In this document: piece by piece, positions 23,936 through 31,833 of the stretch
How positions within the stretch are numbered: position 1 is the first letter of the stretch
How the letters are laid out: every line of letters starts with the position of its first letter
From: Lactiplantibacillus daoliensis
Lineage (GTDB): Bacteria; Bacillota; Bacilli; Lactobacillales; Lactobacillaceae
Direction: 5' to 3'
Length of the DNA stretch: 64,000 bases
NCBI RefSeq assembly: GCF_005405005.1
Contig: NZ_BJDH01000003.1
Location: 124,001 to 188,000 of the forward strand
Notes under the pieces: model-generated
Databases searched by the model: none
What the model saw: the letters and a program-made list of their open reading frames with translations, nothing else
Told to the model about the DNA's origin: nothing
Made by a program: the position numbers and the translations under genes

Positions 23936-25219
23936 ATGGCAGCAAATCAGAAAGTAAATTTAAAAAAGCCGAATATGGCAATTAATGCTAAAGTAAAGGA
24001 TGAACAACAACCGAAATTACCCGTTTCGTTTGCGCTGGCGATGTTCATGTCACCAGCCGTTTGGATCGGCCCAGTGGCATCTGCTAGAAGTACGCTGTTA
24101 CCACAATTATTTAGTCAAATTGATTCTGTTAACAAAGTTTGGGCCGTTGGGATTTTAGGCATGGTTTCTTCGTTAACTGCGGCCATCGCGAATCTGTTAT
24201 TTGGGGCTTTCTCCGATGTGACACGGAGTCGCTTGGGGAAGCGTAAGCCTTATATTATTTTAGGGACAGTTGTGACTTCGTTATCGCTGGTCGCAATTGC
24301 GAACATTCAGTCAATTATTGCGATTATTGCAGTTTGGGTCGTTACTGCGGCGGCCGAAAATGCTGTGGCAGCTTCGATCTATGCGCAAATTTCGGATCGA
24401 ATCGCACCTAAGTGGCGAGGGACGATTTCAACCTTTTACGGGGTTGGGGGGACCATCGTGCCACAACTTTTTGCCATTCTAGCTGCTCAATTTTTAGGCG
24501 ATGTACGGGTTGGCCTCTATGTCATGGCAGCGATTGCGTTAGTTTTGATGTTAGTGCATATTTGGTTAGCGGGCGAAAAATCCAATATGGATGAACCCAA
24601 GGTAACGTTAGATAAAAAGAATTTAGTGACACATTTTTCATTACCAACTAAGGGTGCCCGTGATTATTACTTAGCGTTATTTGGGAAGTTCTTCATGGTC
24701 TTAGGGCATACGATTATCACCACGTATCTGTTGTATATCTTCACTGATTATATGCAAATGAATGATAAGAGTGCCGGTGCGGCCATTTCAATCTTCTCGT
24801 CGATTATGTTGTTTATTGGCTTAACCTTTGCGTTAGTTTCAGGGGTCTTAGCGGATAAATTAAAGCGCGTTAAGTTGCCAGTTTCAATTGCAACTTACTT
24901 GTTAGGGTTAGCGGCATTGTTCCCACTATTTGATGCGAATCCTTGGACGATGTATGTTTATGGGGTACTAGCTGCGATGGGGACTGGGATTTATAACTCC
25001 GTCGATGGTGCCTTGAACTTGGATGTTTTACCATCAGCTGCAACGGCTGGTAAGGACTTAGGCTTAATTAACCTCGGGGTAACTGGTGCCCAAATGTTAG
25101 GGGCTTTGGTTGCTTCAATGATTGTTACTGGCTTAGGTTATGAAGCTATCTTTATGTTTTCAGTTGCGATGGAAGTTGTCGGTGGGATTTTAATCTCGGC
25201 AATTAAATCGGTTAAGTAG
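23936..25219 (+). CDS. GPH-family sugar-cation symporter (MFS)
   Basis: A 427-residue, 12-segment transporter. ATG 23936 has GAAAGGA 11 bp upstream; an in-frame start at 23909 lies too close to the preceding stop. Landmarks are SQIDSVNKVWAVGILGMVSSLTAAIANLLFGAFSDVTRSRLGKRKPYIILG and GTGIYNSVDGALNLDVLPSAATAGKDLGLINLG. It is closely similar to the GPH protein encoded at 18097 over its whole length, pointing to duplication of the transporter-enzyme set. It closes the unit, with a strong terminator after it. Confidence 0.9.
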   Translation: MAANQKVNLKKPNMAINAKVKDEQQPKLPVSFALAMFMSPAVWIGPVASARSTLLPQLFSQIDSVNKVWAVGILGMVSSLTAAIANLLFGAFSDVTRSRLGKRKPYIILGTVVTSLSLVAIANIQSIIAIIAVWVVTAAAENAVAASIYAQISDRIAPKWRGTISTFYGVGGTIVPQLFAILAAQFLGDVRVGLYVMAAIALVLMLVHIWLAGEKSNMDEPKVTLDKKNLVTHFSLPTKGARDYYLALFGKFFMVLGHTIITTYLLYIFTDYMQMNDKSAGAAISIFSSIMLFIGLTFALVSGVLADKLKRVKLPVSIATYLLGLAALFPLFDANPWTMYVYGVLAAMGTGIYNSVDGALNLDVLPSAATAGKDLGLINLGVTGAQMLGALVASMIVTGLGYEAIFMFSVAMEVVGGILISAIKSVK

Positions 25220-25227
25220 GCTTAAAG

Positions 25228-25282
25228 AAAAAACGCAGGCAAACTAGGTTCATGCAAAACAACCTAGGGTGATGCGTTTTTT
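25228..25282 (+). terminator. Terminator of the GH88-DUF2264-GPH unit
   Basis: Nested stems AAAAAACGCA/TGCGTTTTTT and CTAGGTT/AACCTAG, ending in T-rich sequence. Confidence 0.85.
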
Positions 25283-25306
25283 GTATTTTTGAAAAGGGTG
25301 GTGAGG

Positions 25307-26422
25307 ATGATGACGACAGATTGGGTCGCGCAGTATTTAGAACAATTTATCAAAAAAGTCGCACGCGAAAATGACCGCTTGGCAGGCAAGACGCCTTATA
25401 TTCCATACGATGGCTTTTATAGCGATGTGATGATTGAACGGGGCTATGACTGGTGGGCCAATGGTTTCTGGGGTGGTATTTTATGGCAACTCTTTAATGC
25501 GACCGACCAAGACCAATTTCGTGAAGCAGCCATTATTCAAGAAAAACGATTGGACCGTGCCTTATATGAATTTAAAGATATTCATCATGATGTCGGCTTC
25601 ATGTGGTTACTCACAGCCGTTGCACACTATCAGGTTACTGGGGACGAACAAGCCTATCGGACCGGACTCCACGCGGCTAGTTTGTTGGCTGGCAGGTTTA
25701 ACATCGAAGGTAATTTCTTGGTTTCTTGGAACGATCATCCAGGTTGGGTCATCATTGATAGCATGATGAACATTCAGTTGCTTTATTGGGCCAGTGAGCA
25801 GACTGGTGATCCGCGCTTTGCAAAGCTGGCCACGCGACATGCACAAACGGTGGCGAAGTATTTAGTCCGTCCAGATGGGTCCGTGGGGCATATTGCCAGT
25901 TTTAATCCGGATACTGGCGCGTTTTTGACCCAATTAGCCGGCCAAGGGGTCAGTGCAGAGTCTGCTTGGAGCCGTGGCAATGCTTGGGCCTTATATGGAT
26001 TCGCTGCAACTTATCGGCATACGCGACAACTAGAATTCTTGACCATTGCCAAACGGGTGGCGGATTACTTTATCCAACAATGTCAGCTGACCAATGATAT
26101 TCCATTGGCAGATTTTCGAGCGCCAAAAGTACCACAGATTTTTGATACTAGTGCTGGTATGATTGCGGCGGCTGGTTTATTAGCTTTAGCTGAGCTATTA
26201 CCGAAGTCACAACAGGCGCCATATCGGCAAGCAGCGATTAAAATTATCCAGGCGATTGTTGGTCGTTATGGCAATTGGCAACTCACCGAGGATGGCATTA
26301 TCGGTGGTGGGACGGAGGCCTATTATCGCCCGGCGACCTATGAGGTGCCCTTGATTTACGCCGATTATTTCTTTGGCGAAGCTTTACTGCGATTGAAGGG
26401 GAACGCACTGATTTTATGGTGA
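25307..26422 (+). CDS. Unsaturated glucuronyl hydrolase, GH88
   Basis: A 371-residue GH88 enzyme with D95 in IHHDVGFMWLLTAVAHY and D151 in WVIIDSMMNIQLLYWAS. Two adjacent ATG codons (25307, 25310) follow an AAGGGTGG ribosome site; either could be the start. The DYDWWANGFWGGILWQL region has Ala where the others have Thr (WTNGFW). It starts 25 bp past a terminator and precedes the carbohydrate-binding-like gene, so it may be read at low level from upstream or have its own promoter, which I could not locate. Confidence 0.91.
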   Translation: MMTTDWVAQYLEQFIKKVARENDRLAGKTPYIPYDGFYSDVMIERGYDWWANGFWGGILWQLFNATDQDQFREAAIIQEKRLDRALYEFKDIHHDVGFMWLLTAVAHYQVTGDEQAYRTGLHAASLLAGRFNIEGNFLVSWNDHPGWVIIDSMMNIQLLYWASEQTGDPRFAKLATRHAQTVAKYLVRPDGSVGHIASFNPDTGAFLTQLAGQGVSAESAWSRGNAWALYGFAATYRHTRQLEFLTIAKRVADYFIQQCQLTNDIPLADFRAPKVPQIFDTSAGMIAAAGLLALAELLPKSQQAPYRQAAIKIIQAIVGRYGNWQLTEDGIIGGGTEAYYRPATYEVPLIYADYFFGEALLRLKGNALILW

Positions 26423-26527
26423 TTTTGATGTTCTTATAGGCGTACCGGGGTGTGAAATATGTTTAAATCGAGTACACTGAAAGTTAGTCTGAAAAAGATG
26501 GCTTAAATTGACTAAGGAGGAATTAGA

Positions 26528-27358
26528 TTGAAAATTACGATTAAATTATTGGATCAGGCCGGACAAGTTAAGCAAGGGGTCTTTTCATACGATAAGGTTA
26601 GCAAGCCGTATCAAGTGACTGGTACTGATTTGGCGGTGTTAGGAATTAAGAATATGGTTTGGCAAACTGGTGAAAAGATTCAGGTTGATTTGGATCAGGG
26701 TGAACAGTATGTCTGGGTGCAGTTGGATGAAACTTTAGCACCAACCTTGGTTTATTTAGCACAACCTAGTTGGACGTACACCATCGCGACTGATAAGCAT
26801 CAAATTGACACCGCTTTCGCCTCGAAACGGCACTGCATTACGGTTCGTAAAGCGACTACGGCCGAAATCACGGCTTATCGTAATTTAGCACTCAATCCAC
26901 ATGATCAGGCGGCTGATACTGGGGCTTATCCACATGCGGTGACGAATGTGACAGCTGAAACGAATCCAGCCTTTATTGCGCAAAATGCGATTGATGGTAA
27001 ATTAGCCAACATTTCGCATGGCTCATATCCATACGGTTCATGGGGCATTCATCAACAAGCGGATGCAGCATTAACAATTGAATTTGGTCATCGTGTGACT
27101 GTTGATTGCGTTAAGTTAATGCTTCGTCATGATCATTTGGAATGGGATCACGATGGTTATTGGGATCAAGTGACATTGGGATTTGATGATGGCAGCACGA
27201 TTGATTGCCCAACGACTGCGACCGCTGAATTACAAACTTTAAAGTTTCCAGCCCATGTAACGCAAAGAATAGTATTGAATAATTTGAAAAAAGCCGAAAA
27301 CAGTGCTGAATTTACAGCACTCACTCAAATTGAAGTATACGGTTACAATAAGGCTTAA
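26528..27358 (+). CDS. Putative cytosolic carbohydrate-binding protein with discoidin-like domain
   Basis: A 276-residue protein with no signal peptide or membrane segment. It starts at TTG, chosen because AAGGAGG lies 7 bp upstream. Residues 1-110 form a beta-rich domain I do not recognise. Residues 118-274 look like an F5/8 type C (discoidin, galactose-binding) fold: NLALNPHDQAADTGAYPHA opening, NAIDGKLANISHGSYPYGSWG, then TIEFGHRVTVDCVKLMLRHD, and a closing FTALTQIEVYGY strand. Such domains usually bind sugars on secreted enzymes, so an intracellular stand-alone version in a GH88 cluster is unusual. Function unknown; a chaperone or sensor of oligosaccharides is possible. Confidence 0.65.
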   Translation: MKITIKLLDQAGQVKQGVFSYDKVSKPYQVTGTDLAVLGIKNMVWQTGEKIQVDLDQGEQYVWVQLDETLAPTLVYLAQPSWTYTIATDKHQIDTAFASKRHCITVRKATTAEITAYRNLALNPHDQAADTGAYPHAVTNVTAETNPAFIAQNAIDGKLANISHGSYPYGSWGIHQQADAALTIEFGHRVTVDCVKLMLRHDHLEWDHDGYWDQVTLGFDDGSTIDCPTTATAELQTLKFPAHVTQRIVLNNLKKAENSAEFTALTQIEVYGYNKA

Positions 27359-27432
27359 CGCGCGTTTTAAAAAAGGTTATTATAGAAAATATCAGGAATA
27401 TAATATTTAAAAATTAGATTGGGTGTGTCAAG

Positions 27433-28452
27433 ATGAAAGTTTTAACTTTTGGCGAAATGATGTTACGTCTGAAGCCAAGTGAGAGTAAACGAATTTTACA
27501 AAGTGACCGTTTTGAAGCCACTTATGGTGGTGCCGAAGCCAACGTGGCAGTTTCATTGTCATTGCAAGGCGATCAAGCTGCTTATGTCACTAAATTTCCA
27601 GAGAACCTATTAGGTGATTCAGCCTTAGGAACTTTGCGCAAATTTGGCGTTGATACGCATAAAGTTTTACGTGGTGGGCCACGATTAGGAATCTACTTCT
27701 TTGAAAAAGGTGCCAGTGTTCGTGGGACTAACGTGGTTTATGATCGTGCTGGAAGCTCTTTTGCCACATCAAAGGCTGCTGACTTTGACTGGGAGAACCT
27801 GTTATCGGATGTTGATTACTTCTACTTCTCAGGGATTACTGCAGCGATTTCAACTGAATTACAATCGGCAATTTTGAAAGCGGTTAAATACTGTGCTGAA
27901 CATCAAATTACGGTTGTCTTTGATACCAACTATCGTGGTAAGATGTGGACTCCGGCTGAAGCGCAAGCCTTTTCAGCAAAGGTGATGCCATACGTTAATG
28001 TTTGCCTTGCTAATGATGAAGATTTTGAATCAAGCTTAGGGATTAAAGCTTTTGATGGTGATATGGCCCATGGGATTGATCAAAAAGAAAGTTTCAAAGC
28101 TGGTATGAAGGCCGTTACCGACAAGTATCCGAATGTGCATACGGTTGCCAGCATCTTACGGAATATTCACTCCGTTGAAGACAGTCTTTGGTCTGCTTTG
28201 ACCTTACGTGATGGTCAGTTCTATGAAAGTCCAGTTTACCAGTTGCACGTGTACGAAGGTGTGGCTAGTGGTGACGCCTTTGGTGCGGGCTTATTACATG
28301 GATTCCTCCATGGCTTTGATGGTCAAAAACAAGTCAATTATGCCATTGCAGCTAGTGTCTTGAAGCTGACGGTCAGTGGTGACTTGAACTTAGTTAGTGA
28401 AGCTGAAATTAGTGGGTTGATGGATTCCGGTGCGTCCGCAATGAATCGTTAG
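27433..28452 (+). CDS. PfkB-family sugar kinase, probable KDG kinase (second type)
   Basis: A 339-residue PfkB kinase with FGEMMLRLKPSE at the N-terminus, YGGAEANVAVSLSLQGD (31-47) and the catalytic GVASGDAFGAGLLHGF (D281). The anion hole reads GVASGD instead of the GAGD seen in the kdgK at 4069, and overall similarity to that protein is low, so it comes from another branch, one annotated as KDG kinase in lactobacilli and streptococci (from memory). It follows the carbohydrate-binding-like gene by 74 bp, with a GGGTGTG ribosome region. KDG is the likely substrate but another uronate-derived ketose is possible. Confidence 0.8.
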   Translation: MKVLTFGEMMLRLKPSESKRILQSDRFEATYGGAEANVAVSLSLQGDQAAYVTKFPENLLGDSALGTLRKFGVDTHKVLRGGPRLGIYFFEKGASVRGTNVVYDRAGSSFATSKAADFDWENLLSDVDYFYFSGITAAISTELQSAILKAVKYCAEHQITVVFDTNYRGKMWTPAEAQAFSAKVMPYVNVCLANDEDFESSLGIKAFDGDMAHGIDQKESFKAGMKAVTDKYPNVHTVASILRNIHSVEDSLWSALTLRDGQFYESPVYQLHVYEGVASGDAFGAGLLHGFLHGFDGQKQVNYAIAASVLKLTVSGDLNLVSEAEISGLMDSGASAMNR

Positions 28453-28530
28453 GCTTAGCTTTTATTTCGTCAAAATTTAGTTGATTAGTTAACTTGAAAG
28501 ATTGGATTTCTTGAGTAGGGGTGATTACCC

Positions 28531-28986
28531 ATGGCTGACAATGATCAAGCAATGGATAAACGTTTGCAAAACGCATTATTTGGAACGCCGCTGTTACATC
28601 CGGATGAACAAAATCGTTGCTTAGGAACTTTTCAAGAACGGATTGATTTGAGAATAAGTTTCCGTCAAGCCTTGCAACGAGACTTTTCGACCGAGATTTT
28701 ATCAGAATTACAAAGACGGGAGAACCTAGGTTTGTTGATACACGCTAAGTTGGATAGTGATATTTTAAGTCGCTATGTTAAATTAGCCCAATCAGCGGGT
28801 ATTCCGTTTGCGATTAGGAATAGCCAATATTATCATCATGACTGGGATAACGCTGCCATCATCTTGTGTGGAGACTGTGCCTTAAATGTTGCTAATATCA
28901 ATATTGAGGAGCGCTATCCAGCGCCAACCTGCGAAGCGAAAACGGTCAAACCTAGGCTATTGCGATCATGGTTTCGTCAAACTTGA
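28531..28986 (+). CDS. YueI-like protein (DUF1694)
   Basis: A 151-residue cytosolic protein similar to Bacillus YueI (DUF1694), known only as a conserved hypothetical. Supporting segments are DKRLQNALFGTPLLHPDEQNRCLGTFQERI at the start and AGIPFAIRNS and WDNAAIILCGDCALNVANINI in the second half. It lies 78 bp after the PfkB kinase in the same direction. No catalytic motif is evident, and no link to uronate metabolism is shown. Confidence 0.75.
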   Translation: MADNDQAMDKRLQNALFGTPLLHPDEQNRCLGTFQERIDLRISFRQALQRDFSTEILSELQRRENLGLLIHAKLDSDILSRYVKLAQSAGIPFAIRNSQYYHHDWDNAAIILCGDCALNVANINIEERYPAPTCEAKTVKPRLLRSWFRQT

Positions 28987-28987
28987 G

Positions 28988-29016
28988 TCACTATTGTAAG
29001 CGTTTTACAATAGTGA
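28988..29016. promoter_or_regulatory. Perfect inverted repeat with cre-like core
   Basis: TCACTATTGTAA/TTACAATAGTGA (12-bp arms, 5-nt centre GCGTT) immediately follows the YueI stop. There is no T-run, so it may be an operator as well as a transcript-end hairpin. The centre TGTAAGCGTTTTACA resembles a cre box with one extra base. Confidence 0.5.
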
Positions 29017-29074
29017 AAAGTAGCAAATTTAAAGCTATTTACTATTGATTTTACGTTTCTTACTAAAAACCGTG

Positions 29075-29103
29075 TTGACGCTAATCATTTCCATTTATAT
29101 GAT
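29075..29103 (+). promoter_or_regulatory. Strong vegetative promoter of the 79-codon gene
   Basis: TTGACG (29075-29080), 17-bp spacer, TATGAT (29098-29103); this is one of the best sigma-70-type matches in the window. Confidence 0.8.
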
Positions 29104-29133
29104 AATTATTATAAAGGGAAATGAGGGTTAATA

Positions 29134-29373
29134 ATGGCAAAAGATAAAAAGGTAATGATTGATCCAGACAAGTTTGCTCGCGCCGTCGTGAGTGGCTCCA
29201 ACTTAAAGGCTGAAGATGATTTACGAGCAAGTAAAGATGGCTTAAAACGTTATTTACAAGCTTACTTCTTGATCGAAAAGTTTAACAAACTCGAGTCAAA
29301 TCAATTCAAGTTTACTAACAGCACTAATTTTGAGTACTTGGTCAAAGCTTTGGATCAAATTAAAATGAACTAA
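29134..29373 (+). CDS. Small hypothetical protein
   Basis: A 79-residue soluble protein, charged at the start (MAKDKKVMIDPDKFARAVV) with two probable helices (LRASKDGLKRYLQAYFLIEKFNKLE and FEYLVKALDQIKM). I do not recognise the family. A near-consensus promoter and a terminator immediately downstream frame it as an independent unit, so it is probably a real, well-expressed gene. There is no DNA-binding motif, signal peptide or membrane segment. Confidence 0.75.
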   Translation: MAKDKKVMIDPDKFARAVVSGSNLKAEDDLRASKDGLKRYLQAYFLIEKFNKLESNQFKFTNSTNFEYLVKALDQIKMN

Positions 29374-29376
29374 TTT

Positions 29377-29422
29377 AAAAAGTCGTGAACATTGATTAAA
29401 CGTCAATGCTCACGATTTTTTT
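29377..29422 (+). terminator. Terminator of the small gene
   Basis: An 18-bp stem with wobble pairs (arms AAAGTCGTGAACATTGA and TCAATGCTCACGATTTT) and a run of seven T residues. Confidence 0.85.
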
Positions 29423-29432
29423 AGTTAAACGA

Positions 29433-29850
29433 CAAAGTGTTGAAAGCATAAGAAACATTATCACTACAGTGGTGCCAGTAACCGTTACATCTTAAGTAGA
29501 CTTGTCCAAATTCAACGCTCCGTCAGTCAAAATCGGTGTGCTGTGGGGGACGGCGCCAGCCAAAGGACGGTCTGGCGCCTCAATTCCAAGCCGATAAAAC
29601 ACGTCTTTGAATTGCCCCGCAATATTAGTCGGCCAAGAACCGCCGACTAATATTGCCGACACTGCACACCAATTCTGACTGACTCTGCTAAGCGTAATTA
29701 ACTGATTTACAAAAAAGAGTTACTGATTAGTTGAAGGTTGTTGTCGATAGCATCGGCCGTGATAGTGGTGTAAGACGTTTCTAAGGCTTGATCTGGTCCC
29801 TCGGTCGCATGCTATCAGCAACAACCGGAAGCGGTAACGATTGGCTATTT
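29433..29850 (+). mobile_element. Structured intergenic element, copy D (module II shortened)
   Basis: Begins with the degenerate terminal repeat CAAAGTGTTGAAAG about 10 bp past a terminator and ends close to the stop of the convergent GntR gene, so its right terminal repeat is lost. Module I (29522-29683) is intact. Module II (about 29740-29832) keeps its outer stem but lacks about 100 bp of inner hairpins. Confidence 0.72.
29522..29683 (-). ncRNA. Candidate cloverleaf RNA (module I), copy D
   Basis: Relative to copy A, hairpin 2 changed T-A to C-G (GGCGCCAG/CTGGCGCC) and hairpin 4 changed G-C to T-A (AATATTAGTC/GACTAATATT), each with both arms altered so that pairing is kept. This copy reads in the direction of the GntR gene upstream of it. 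Confidence 0.55.
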
Positions 29851-29857
29851 CCAAGAT

Positions 29858-30529
29858 TTAAACAAAATAAGTTGGAAAGGCTTGTTGGACGGAATCTTCT
29901 TCGGCAAGCATCAAACGAATATGCATTAGCTCATGGAAGCGGACGTCAGTTAAGTCGTGGTTGATGACGGCGGTTAGTAAAGTTTGATGCTGGTCAATTA
30001 AAGGCTGCCATTTCAAATGATTGTTTTCAATGCGTAAGCGCCGAAAACGATCGAGATTGATGTTAATGAGTTCTAGCCAGTTCCAGCTCAGGTCGTGGTT
30101 AGTCATCACGTAAAAGTAGCGATGAAAAGCATTATCTAGCTCGAAGAAACGGGATAAATTCTTCTGTTGTAACGCGGCTGTCTGGGCTTTGAGATTCTGA
30201 TTTAACCAGTCAATGTCGGTTGCCTGAATCGTGGCGGCTGCTTGTTGCATAATTTCAGTCTCAATTAATTCGCGAGTGAAACGCGATTCCTGTGCAATTT
30301 TAAGATTAATTTTAGCAACGTAGGCGCCACTCTGTGGAACCATGTTGACCAATTGCTCCTGTGATAGCCGTAAGAGGGCCTCACGTACGGGGGTTTTGCC
30401 CAATGAACTGGCCTCGGAAATGGAGGTAGTCGAAATTTTTGCGCCGGGTGCATAGTCTAAATTCATAATTTTGGTTTTAATAAACTGATAGGCTTGGTCA
30501 CTCAGGTTAATTGTATTAGTAGATGCCAT
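29858..30529 (-). CDS. GntR-family regulator, FadR/FCD type, probable uronate repressor
   Basis: A 223-residue regulator with the winged helix at residues 8-75 (LSDQAYQFIKTKIMNLDYAPGAKISTTSISEASSLGKTPVREALLRLSQEQLV) and an all-helical FCD effector domain (ELDNAFHRYFYVMTNH with a metal/ligand His, then LIDQHQTLLTAVINHD). It is divergent from uxuA with three copies of a 14-bp operator-like motif between them. ExuR/UxuR regulators of this type release DNA on binding uronate intermediates, so it probably controls the uxuA-uxuB-uxaE-uxaC operon and itself. Confidence 0.9.
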   Translation of the reverse strand: MASTNTINLSDQAYQFIKTKIMNLDYAPGAKISTTSISEASSLGKTPVREALLRLSQEQLVNMVPQSGAYVAKINLKIAQESRFTRELIETEIMQQAAATIQATDIDWLNQNLKAQTAALQQKNLSRFFELDNAFHRYFYVMTNHDLSWNWLELININLDRFRRLRIENNHLKWQPLIDQHQTLLTAVINHDLTDVRFHELMHIRLMLAEEDSVQQAFPTYFV

Positions 30530-30556
30530 GATAACCCCTCTTTAAAAAGTTGGTGA

Positions 30557-30708
30557 ACTGATATGTCAGTATTTGGAATTTACATAGTCGATAATATCAT
30601 ATTTTAAGATTAATGCGATATTTTAGTATTTATTATTGGCAGTTATCTCAATAAGCATTGACCTAAGGTGAAATAAACAGTACGCTACCGGTGAACTGAT
30701 ATTTTAGT
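30557..30708. promoter_or_regulatory. GntR operators and uxuA promoter
   Basis: ACTGATATGTCAGT (30557-30570, a near-perfect palindrome), TGCGATATTTTAGT (30614-30627) and ACTGATATTTTAGT (30695-30708) share one pattern. A uxuA promoter TTGACC, 17 bp, TACGCT (30650s to 30680s) places the third site at the start point; a TATTAT near 30593 could be the -10 of the GntR gene. Confidence 0.65.
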
Positions 30709-30743
30709 TTTACGCATATTTGACGTAAGGATGTGGTTTAGTA

Positions 30744-31820
30744 ATGAAAAATATGGGTTTCCGATGGTATGGTAGTGCGTCTGACGCAATTAAGTTACAA
30801 GATATTCGGCAGATCCCAGGCACGACACAAGTGGTTGGCGCTTTGTTTGATATTCCAGTTGGTGAGGTGTGGCCAGAAGACCAGATTGCCGCGTTGAAAA
30901 ATCAAGTTGAGGCGGCTGGGTTAAAGCTAGAGGTCATTGAATCAGTCAATATTCATGATGATATCAAGATTGGTTTGCCGACGCGGGATCGTTATATCGA
31001 AAATTATAAGCAGACGATTCGTAATCTAGCTAAGTATGGCATAAAAGTTATTTGTTACAATTTTATGCCGATTTTTGACTGGGTTCGTACTAATCTACAC
31101 TATAAGCTGGCGGATGGGTCAACGGATTTGGCATTTGAACATCAATTTGTTGAAGGGACACCGGATGAAATTATTGAAACAGTTCAAAATTCGTCCAACG
31201 GTTACGTCCTTCCTGGTTGGGAGCCGGAACGTTTAGCGGAGGTTAAGCAGTTATTTACGGCTTACCAAAATGTTGATGCGCAAAAGTTAACAGATAATTT
31301 TAAATACTTTTTGGAAGCAATTATGCCCGTTTGTGAAGAATGTGATGTCCGGATGGCAATTCATCCAGATGATCCACCACGTCCTTTGTTTGGCTTGCCA
31401 CGGATCTTTAAAAATCGTGAAGATATGCTAACGATCGAGCAATTGTATGAGTCAAAATATAATGGCTTTACCATTTGTACAGGGAGCCTAGGTGAAAATC
31501 CAAAGAATGATGTTCCAGCCTTGATTCGGGAATTTGTTGCTAAAGATCGGGTGCCATTTGTGCATGCGCGCAACATTAAATTTATGAATGCTGCCGGCGA
31601 CTTTCATGAAGCTGCCCACTTATCTTCAGAGGGCTCCTTGGATATGTACGAAATAATGAAAGCGCTTTATCAGAGCGGCTATGAAGGTTATATCCGTCCA
31701 GATCATGGCCGTGATATCTGGGGAGAACAAGGTCGACCGGGCTATGGATTATACGACCGTGCCCTTGGGATCTCGTATTTGAATGGTCTATGGGAAGCTT
31801 TAGAAAAAGGCAATCATTAG
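30744..31820 (+). CDS. uxuA: D-mannonate dehydratase
   Basis: A 358-residue TIM-barrel enzyme that dehydrates D-mannonate to KDG using Mn or Fe. Signatures: [40 protein letters not shown] at the N-terminus, [18 protein letters not shown] with metal-binding His, [17 protein letters not shown], and [11 protein letters not shown] and [13 protein letters not shown] near the C-terminus. Length is normal. First gene of the operon; the next gene, uxuB, begins 13 bp downstream. Confidence 0.96.
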   Translation: MKNMGFRWYGSASDAIKLQDIRQIPGTTQVVGALFDIPVGEVWPEDQIAALKNQVEAAGLKLEVIESVNIHDDIKIGLPTRDRYIENYKQTIRNLAKYGIKVICYNFMPIFDWVRTNLHYKLADGSTDLAFEHQFVEGTPDEIIETVQNSSNGYVLPGWEPERLAEVKQLFTAYQNVDAQKLTDNFKYFLEAIMPVCEECDVRMAIHPDDPPRPLFGLPRIFKNREDMLTIEQLYESKYNGFTICTGSLGENPKNDVPALIREFVAKDRVPFVHARNIKFMNAAGDFHEAAHLSSEGSLDMYEIMKALYQSGYEGYIRPDHGRDIWGEQGRPGYGLYDRALGISYLNGLWEALEKGNH

Positions 31821-31833
31821 AGGTGAAAAACAG

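Noticed and set aside
28988-29016. Inverted repeat after the YueI gene considered as a standard terminator
   Set aside because: No T-run follows in either direction; kept only as a possible operator or mRNA-end hairpin.
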